This document shows positions 59,815-64,000 of a stretch of 64,000 bases of DNA, piece by piece. The notes below the pieces were generated by a model that saw only the letters and a list, made by a program, of their open reading frames with translations, did no database searches and was not told where the DNA came from. Position numbers and translations under genes: made by a program. Numbering within the stretch: the first letter of the stretch is position 1; each line of letters begins with the position of its first letter. The stretch comes from Paenarthrobacter sp. JL.01a. GTDB taxonomy: Bacteria > Actinomycetota > Actinomycetes > Actinomycetales > Micrococcaceae. The DNA lies in contig NZ_CP104877.1 in the NCBI RefSeq assembly GCF_025452095.1, positions 124,001 through 188,000 of the forward strand. The letters are read 5' to 3'.

Positions 59815-61911
59815 ATGGACTCTGCTGATACCTCGGGCGCGCAGCCCGAAACCCCCTTTCGCGACCTGGACCACTACCTCGCAATCCCGCGGGTAGGAGG
59901 CCTGGCGCTCAGCCCGGATGGCAGTCGCCTGGTCACCACCGTGACGACGTTGAACTCCAAAGGAACCGCGTTTACTACCGCCCTGTGGGAGCTGGACCCA
60001 GCAGGCGAAAGCCGTGCGCGCCGGATCACCCGCAGTTCCAAGGGCGAAACCGGTGCTGCCTTCGCGGCCAACGGCGACCTCTACTTCACTTCGGCCCGCC
60101 CGGACCCTGAAAGCCCCGACGCTGACCCCGTCAACGCGCTGTGGCTGCTCCCGTCCGACGGCGGTGAAGCGCGCGTGGTTCACTCGCGTCCCGGGGGCAT
60201 CAGTTCGGTCATGACGGCCAAGAGCGCCGACGCAACGTTCATCAACGCAGAGGTCCTTGCCGGCTCAACCGACGAGGAAAACGATGAAGAACGCAGGAAG
60301 GCCCGCAAGGACAACAAGGTCTCGGCCATCCTGCACAGCGGCTACCCCGTCCGCTATTGGGATGCCGACCTCGGGCCTGCGGAGCCGCGGATCTTTGCGG
60401 TGGAGCCTGGTGAAGAGAAGGAACCCGGCAAACCCTCGACGGTGGACGCCACCGCGCCGCTGAAGCTGCGGAACCTGACATCCGGCGTCGGAAGTTCGCT
60501 TCGGGAAGCAAAAACGGTGGTGAGCCCTGATGGCAAAACCATCTACACCAGCATGGCCAAGGCGCTGGCCAAAGCCGACAGCCGCCAGGTCCTGGCCGCC
60601 ATAGACGTGGCTACCGGTGCCGTCAAGGTGCTGCTCGACCACGCAGGAATGAGCTACTTCCCGGGTCCCGTCAGCCCGGATAACCGGACGCTGGTGGTGG
60701 AGAGCGAGAGTGACACAACGCCCACCCAGGCGCCCCAGGTGAAGCTGCACCTGCTGAACGTCGCCGGCGGTGAAACCACTGACCTGCAACCCCTGGCTCA
60801 TGAGTGGGATCGATGGGCTACCGCACTGGCGTGGCTCCCGGACGGAACTGCCATCCTGGCGAAGGCGGACGACGACGGCGCGTCGCCGGTTTTCCGGATC
60901 GACGTCGCTGACGGTGGGGTCACGCAGGTGACGAGGGACGGCGCGGCCTATACCGACGTCGAGGTTTCTCCCGACGGAAGCGTGGCCTATGCGCTGCGCA
61001 GCTCCTATGAATTCCCCGCCGAAGCAGTGCGGATCGACCTCGCCACGGGAGAAGTGGTCCGCCTGCAGGCTCCGGCGGATCGCCCCGTGTACAAGGGCCG
61101 GCTTGAACGCGTGGAGGCAACAGCCGACGACGGCGCGCGGGTCCCTGCGTACCTCGCCCTCCCGGATGATGCCTCGGCCGACAATCCCGCGCCGCTCCTG
61201 CTGTGGATCCATGGAGGGCCCCTGGGCTCGTGGAATGCCTGGACTTGGCGCTGGAACCCGTGGCTGTTGGTAGCCAAGGGCTACGCCGTCCTGCTGCCCG
61301 ATCCAGCCCTGTCCACCGGCTACGGGCAGGACTTCATCCAGCGCGGATGGGGCGAATGGGGAAAGAAGCCCTTTACGGACCTTATGGCCATCACCGATGC
61401 CGCGGTGGCGCGACCCGATATTGACGAATCGCGGACCGCCGCGATGGGTGGCTCGTTCGGTGGCTACATGGCGAACTGGGTGGCCGGGCAAACGGACCGT
61501 TTCAAGGCCATCGTCACGCATGCCAGCCTGTGGGCGCTGGACCAGTTCGGGCCTACCACGGATGCTGCCCAGTACTGGCTGAAGGAAATGACCGCTGAGA
61601 TGGCCATGGAGAATTCGCCGCACCTGAACGTGGGCGACATCAAGACGCCCATGCTGGTGATCCACGGTGACAAGGACTACCGGGTGCCGATCGGCGAGGG
61701 CTTGCGGCTTTGGTACGAGCTCCTGTCCTCTTCCCAGCTGCCGGCTGACGACAACGGCCAGAGCCCGCACCGCTTCCTGTACTTCCCGGATGAGAACCAC
61801 TGGATCCTGCAACCGCAGCACGCCAAGGTTTGGTACGGCGTCGTGGAGCACTTCCTGGCCAAGCAGGTTCTGGGCAAGGATGTGGCGCTGCCCGAAGAGT
61901 TGGGAGTGTAG
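59815..61911 (+). CDS. S9 family peptidase (acylaminoacyl-peptidase/prolyl oligopeptidase type)
   Basis: A 698-residue serine peptidase. Residues about 30-420 form a beta-propeller (repeated segments such as LALSPDGSRLVTTVT and VEVSPDGSVAYALRSS); the C-terminal alpha/beta hydrolase domain has the nucleophile GGSFGGYMANWVAG, the Asp loop VIHGDKDYRVPIGEGLRL and the His loop FPDENHWILQPQHAKV. The first residues are not a signal peptide, so it is cytoplasmic and would act on short or blocked peptides. ATG 59815 is chosen; an in-frame TTG at 59800 would add five residues. It ends in a hairpin at 61915. Confidence 0.93.
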   Translation: MDSADTSGAQPETPFRDLDHYLAIPRVGGLALSPDGSRLVTTVTTLNSKGTAFTTALWELDPAGESRARRITRSSKGETGAAFAANGDLYFTSARPDPESPDADPVNALWLLPSDGGEARVVHSRPGGISSVMTAKSADATFINAEVLAGSTDEENDEERRKARKDNKVSAILHSGYPVRYWDADLGPAEPRIFAVEPGEEKEPGKPSTVDATAPLKLRNLTSGVGSSLREAKTVVSPDGKTIYTSMAKALAKADSRQVLAAIDVATGAVKVLLDHAGMSYFPGPVSPDNRTLVVESESDTTPTQAPQVKLHLLNVAGGETTDLQPLAHEWDRWATALAWLPDGTAILAKADDDGASPVFRIDVADGGVTQVTRDGAAYTDVEVSPDGSVAYALRSSYEFPAEAVRIDLATGEVVRLQAPADRPVYKGRLERVEATADDGARVPAYLALPDDASADNPAPLLLWIHGGPLGSWNAWTWRWNPWLLVAKGYAVLLPDPALSTGYGQDFIQRGWGEWGKKPFTDLMAITDAAVARPDIDESRTAAMGGSFGGYMANWVAGQTDRFKAIVTHASLWALDQFGPTTDAAQYWLKEMTAEMAMENSPHLNVGDIKTPMLVIHGDKDYRVPIGEGLRLWYELLSSSQLPADDNGQSPHRFLYFPDENHWILQPQHAKVWYGVVEHFLAKQVLGKDVALPEELGV

Positions 61912-61914
61912 GTG

Positions 61915-61946
61915 TGTCCGGAGGCTGGCGGATCAGCCTCCGGACA
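61915..61946 (+). terminator. Terminator of the S9 peptidase gene
   Basis: TGTCCGGAGGCT - 8-nt loop - AGCCTCCGGACA, a perfect 12-bp stem starting 3 bp after the stop codon. No T-run follows. Confidence 0.7.
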
Positions 61947-62014
61947 TCCGTCGGATCGTCGCCCACCTGCCTTCACGAAGCTGCCCCTTCCGCCCATCTC
62001 GCTAGGATGGGGGA

Positions 62015-62524
62015 GTGACTTCCTACTTCACCCTTCGCCCTGCCCGCACCAGCGACGTGGCGGCCATTAAAAGGCTGGTTGCTCCACTGGCGGAGGAGCG
62101 GATTCTCATGGCGAAGGAGACGGTGGCCTACTACGAGAGCCTCCAGGAATTCCGGATCGCCGAATCCGACGCCGGCGAGGTTATCGGCTGCGGCGCACTG
62201 CATGTGATGTGGGAAGACCTGGCCGAAATCCGCACGCTGGCGGCGGCAGACTCCTGGCGCGGACGCGGCGTCGGGCACACCCTGGTGGAAGATCTCCTGG
62301 AAGAAGCACGTGCCCTGGGTGTGAGCCGGGTCTTCTGCCTGACCTTCGAGGTGGACTTCTTCAAGCGCCACGGATTCGAGGTCATGGCGGACCAGTCCGC
62401 GGTGGATCCGCAGGTGTACTCGGAGTTGCTGCGCTCGCATGACGAGGGTGTGGCGGAGTTCCTGGACCTTGCCCGGGTCAAGCCCAACACCTTGGGCAAC
62501 ACCCGCATGATCAAGCAGCTCTAG
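62015..62524 (+). CDS. argA: Amino-acid N-acetyltransferase (short ArgA / N-acetylglutamate synthase type)
   Basis: A 169-residue GNAT protein. FTLRPARTSDVAAIKRLVAP starts the fold; motif A is EIRTLAAADSWRGRGVGHTL (R-G-x-G acetyl-CoA loop); CLTFEVDFFKRHGFEVM is the typical motif B with the ArgA-like phenylalanine-lysine-arginine-histidine-glycine-phenylalanine string. It resembles the stand-alone actinobacterial N-acetylglutamate synthases that feed arginine biosynthesis. GTG start at 62015, with AGGATGGGGG upstream. No arg genes are adjacent, so the exact substrate rests on family similarity. Confidence 0.75.
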   Translation: MTSYFTLRPARTSDVAAIKRLVAPLAEERILMAKETVAYYESLQEFRIAESDAGEVIGCGALHVMWEDLAEIRTLAAADSWRGRGVGHTLVEDLLEEARALGVSRVFCLTFEVDFFKRHGFEVMADQSAVDPQVYSELLRSHDEGVAEFLDLARVKPNTLGNTRMIKQL

Positions 62525-62574
62525 GCCTTGACAACCGCCGCCCGATTATGGGTGATTTAAAACCTCTTCTCTTA

Positions 62575-62591
62575 TATCCAGTTGATGGATA
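62575..62591. promoter_or_regulatory. Palindrome TATCCA-N5-TGGATA, operator candidate
   Basis: Perfect 6-bp arms around GTTGA, 57 bp upstream of the FAD oxidoreductase start, in a locally AT-rich stretch (62552-62594). A TTGACA lies at 62528. The sequence resembles operators of TetR/MarR-type repressors. No regulator gene is in view; one may lie beyond the window. Confidence 0.45.
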
Positions 62592-62648
62592 AACTGATCA
62601 CGGCTTGCTGGGGAAGCTTCCACTACTCGGTCAATGTGAGAGAAGATC

Positions 62649-64000
62649 ATGCAGTCCCACGCGTCCATTTCAGATGTTTCAGAACTCCAACTCAGCGTGC
62701 GCGGGCCAGTGTTCACGCCTGCCAATCCCGGCTTCGCCGCAGAAGTAGCGGCTTTCAATCTATCCACCCGGCACCAGCCGGACCTTGCCTTCGGCGCCCT
62801 CGATGCGGAGGACGTCACGGCGGCGGTCCGTTGGGCTGCGGAACGTCGGATGCCTGTTTCCGTGCAATCCACGGGTCACGGTGCCACCAACGCCATTGAA
62901 GGTGGCCTGCTCATCAGTACGCGCCGCATGCTGGAGCTCAGTATCGATCCCGTCGAGAAGACCGCCCGTGTCGGAGCGGGTGTCCGGTGGAGGGCAGTGG
63001 TGGACCACGCGGCCACCTTCGGTTTGATGGGCCTCTGCGGCTCAACTACCGACGTCGGCGTGGTGGGCTACACGCTTGGCGGCGGTTTGCCCATACTTGG
63101 CCGCAAGTACGGCTTCGCCTCGGACCATGTAATCGCCTTTGAACTCGTCACCGCCGACGGCACCCAGCGCCGGGTGAGCAAAGACGAGAACTCCGAATTG
63201 TTCTACCTCTTGCGGGGCGGAAAGGGGAACCTCGGCATCGTCACGGCCATGGAATTCCACCTGTTTCCCAGCTCGGACCTCTTCGCCGGCGGCCTCTACT
63301 ACGACGGCGAGCACGCCCCGGCCGTGCTCCAGCAGTTCAGCGAATGGGTGCCGGAGCTGCCCAAGGAGGCATCGGCGTCGTTGGCCTTCCTTCGCCTGCC
63401 GGACATGGACATCGTCCCCGAACCGCTGCGCGGAAGATTCGTAGTGCACCTGCGGTATGCCTACCAGGGCGACGCCGCGGTGGCCACCCAGCTGCTGGAG
63501 CCGATGCGCCGGAGTGCTCCCTTCATGATGGACGGAACCGGTCCCTTGGATTCCACCCAAATGGATATGGTGCATCAGGACCCTGATCAGCCCGTCCCCG
63601 TGCGGGAGCGGGGTTTCCTGCTGGATCGTCTGGACCAGGGGGCCAAGGACGCCATCCTTCGGCACTTCGGCCCTGGTGTCCCAAGCCCCGTGCTCATGGC
63701 GGAAATCCGGCTCCTTGGCGGGGCCCTGGCCACCTGCGCGGATGGCGAGGACATGGTGGGAGCGCGCGATGCTGCGTTCAGCTTCTTTATGGCCGGCATG
63801 GCCGTCCCGCCTGTGGCGGAGCTGCTTCCGGGGGTGTTCGACGCCGTTCGTGAGGACCTGCGCCCGGCCTCCAGCGGCGGAACTTTCGTCAACCTGCACG
63901 GACATTTTGTGGACGCCGAGGACAGGGAACGGCCGTGGGGGCCAAGCGTCCGTGAACGGCTCCGCAAGGCGAAGGCCGAAGTGGATCCGCAGAATATGTT
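62649..64000 (+). CDS. FAD-dependent oxidoreductase, BBE type (partial)
   Basis: About 450 residues are visible and the frame is still open at the window end, where DPQNM resembles the usual C-terminal BBE motif (DPxNxF), so only a few residues are missing. The FAD-binding (PCMH) domain has VSVQSTGHGATNAIEGGLLI, with a His at the 8-alpha-histidyl FAD position, and GVVGYTLGGGLPILGRKYGF. In the place where bicovalent members have the second-link Cys (GxCxxVGxxG), this protein has STTDVG, so the second link is probably absent. Substrates of the family include sugars, alkaloids and aromatic alcohols; not decidable here. GAGAAGA precedes the ATG. Confidence 0.88.
   Translation, partial: MQSHASISDVSELQLSVRGPVFTPANPGFAAEVAAFNLSTRHQPDLAFGALDAEDVTAAVRWAAERRMPVSVQSTGHGATNAIEGGLLISTRRMLELSIDPVEKTARVGAGVRWRAVVDHAATFGLMGLCGSTTDVGVVGYTLGGGLPILGRKYGFASDHVIAFELVTADGTQRRVSKDENSELFYLLRGGKGNLGIVTAMEFHLFPSSDLFAGGLYYDGEHAPAVLQQFSEWVPELPKEASASLAFLRLPDMDIVPEPLRGRFVVHLRYAYQGDAAVATQLLEPMRRSAPFMMDGTGPLDSTQMDMVHQDPDQPVPVRERGFLLDRLDQGAKDAILRHFGPGVPSPVLMAEIRLLGGALATCADGEDMVGARDAAFSFFMAGMAVPPVAELLPGVFDAVREDLRPASSGGTFVNLHGHFVDAEDRERPWGPSVRERLRKAKAEVDPQNM

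Overview
The window is a stretch of a high-GC actinobacterial chromosome, most likely from a member of the Micrococcaceae close to Arthrobacter/Paenarthrobacter. The evidence is the 16S rRNA sequence (a short stem with GATCCCAGCTTGCTGGGGG in the first variable region), 16S-23S spacers without tRNA genes, an Lsr2 nucleoid protein, the ftsH-folE-folP-folB-folK-panC gene order, and frequent GTG/TTG starts with 4-bp ATGA/GTGA overlaps. No insertion sequence, integrase, prophage module or CRISPR array was seen.

Layout. 1-301: C-terminus of a SigB/SigF-type sigma factor. 303-11945: a compact sugar-nucleotide and glycan cluster with a HAD phosphatase of GmhB type, GmhA, two fused kinase/cytidylyltransferase proteins of HldE type, three GT9 (heptosyltransferase-family) proteins, two GT4-like glycosyltransferases and two SDR enzymes. 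This is a near-complete ADP-heptose route plus transferases in a Gram-positive that has no LPS, and it is the best candidate here for an undescribed system. 11949-15197: a FUSC-type membrane protein and an operon of three envelope or stress proteins. 15298-19135: a regulator and a four-gene minus-strand operon that starts with a WXG-type protein and an EspG-like partner.

19356-25438: ppa, a PBP4-type carboxypeptidase, a zinc metalloprotease, tilS, hpt and a lipoprotein with a C39-like domain. 25523-26500: an AbiEi/DUF559-like protein. 26909-37397: ftsH, the folate operon folE-folP-folB-folK, DUF3180 and two PH-domain membrane proteins, a DUF2520 protein, panC and a DHA2 drug exporter.

38033-50510: two tandem, nearly identical 16S-23S-5S rRNA operons, each with its own promoter, a boxA-like leader and a strong terminator, separated by one minus-strand HhH-GPD DNA repair gene. 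The copies differ by small indels inside the rRNA genes. 50585-53259: three tandem paralogous alpha/beta hydrolases. 53335-58347: lysS, a 57-residue membrane peptide, lsr2 and clpC. 58523-64000: a GT1-type glycosyltransferase, an S9 peptidase, an ArgA-type acetyltransferase and the start of a BBE-type FAD oxidoreductase that runs off the window.

How it works together: the left third makes and transfers an unusual heptose-type sugar to an unidentified surface acceptor. The middle holds housekeeping genes for proteolysis, folate, pantothenate, purine salvage and tRNA modification. The right third holds translation capacity (two rrn operons, lysS) and protein quality control (clpC). All functions are inferred by reading motifs; no database search was possible.
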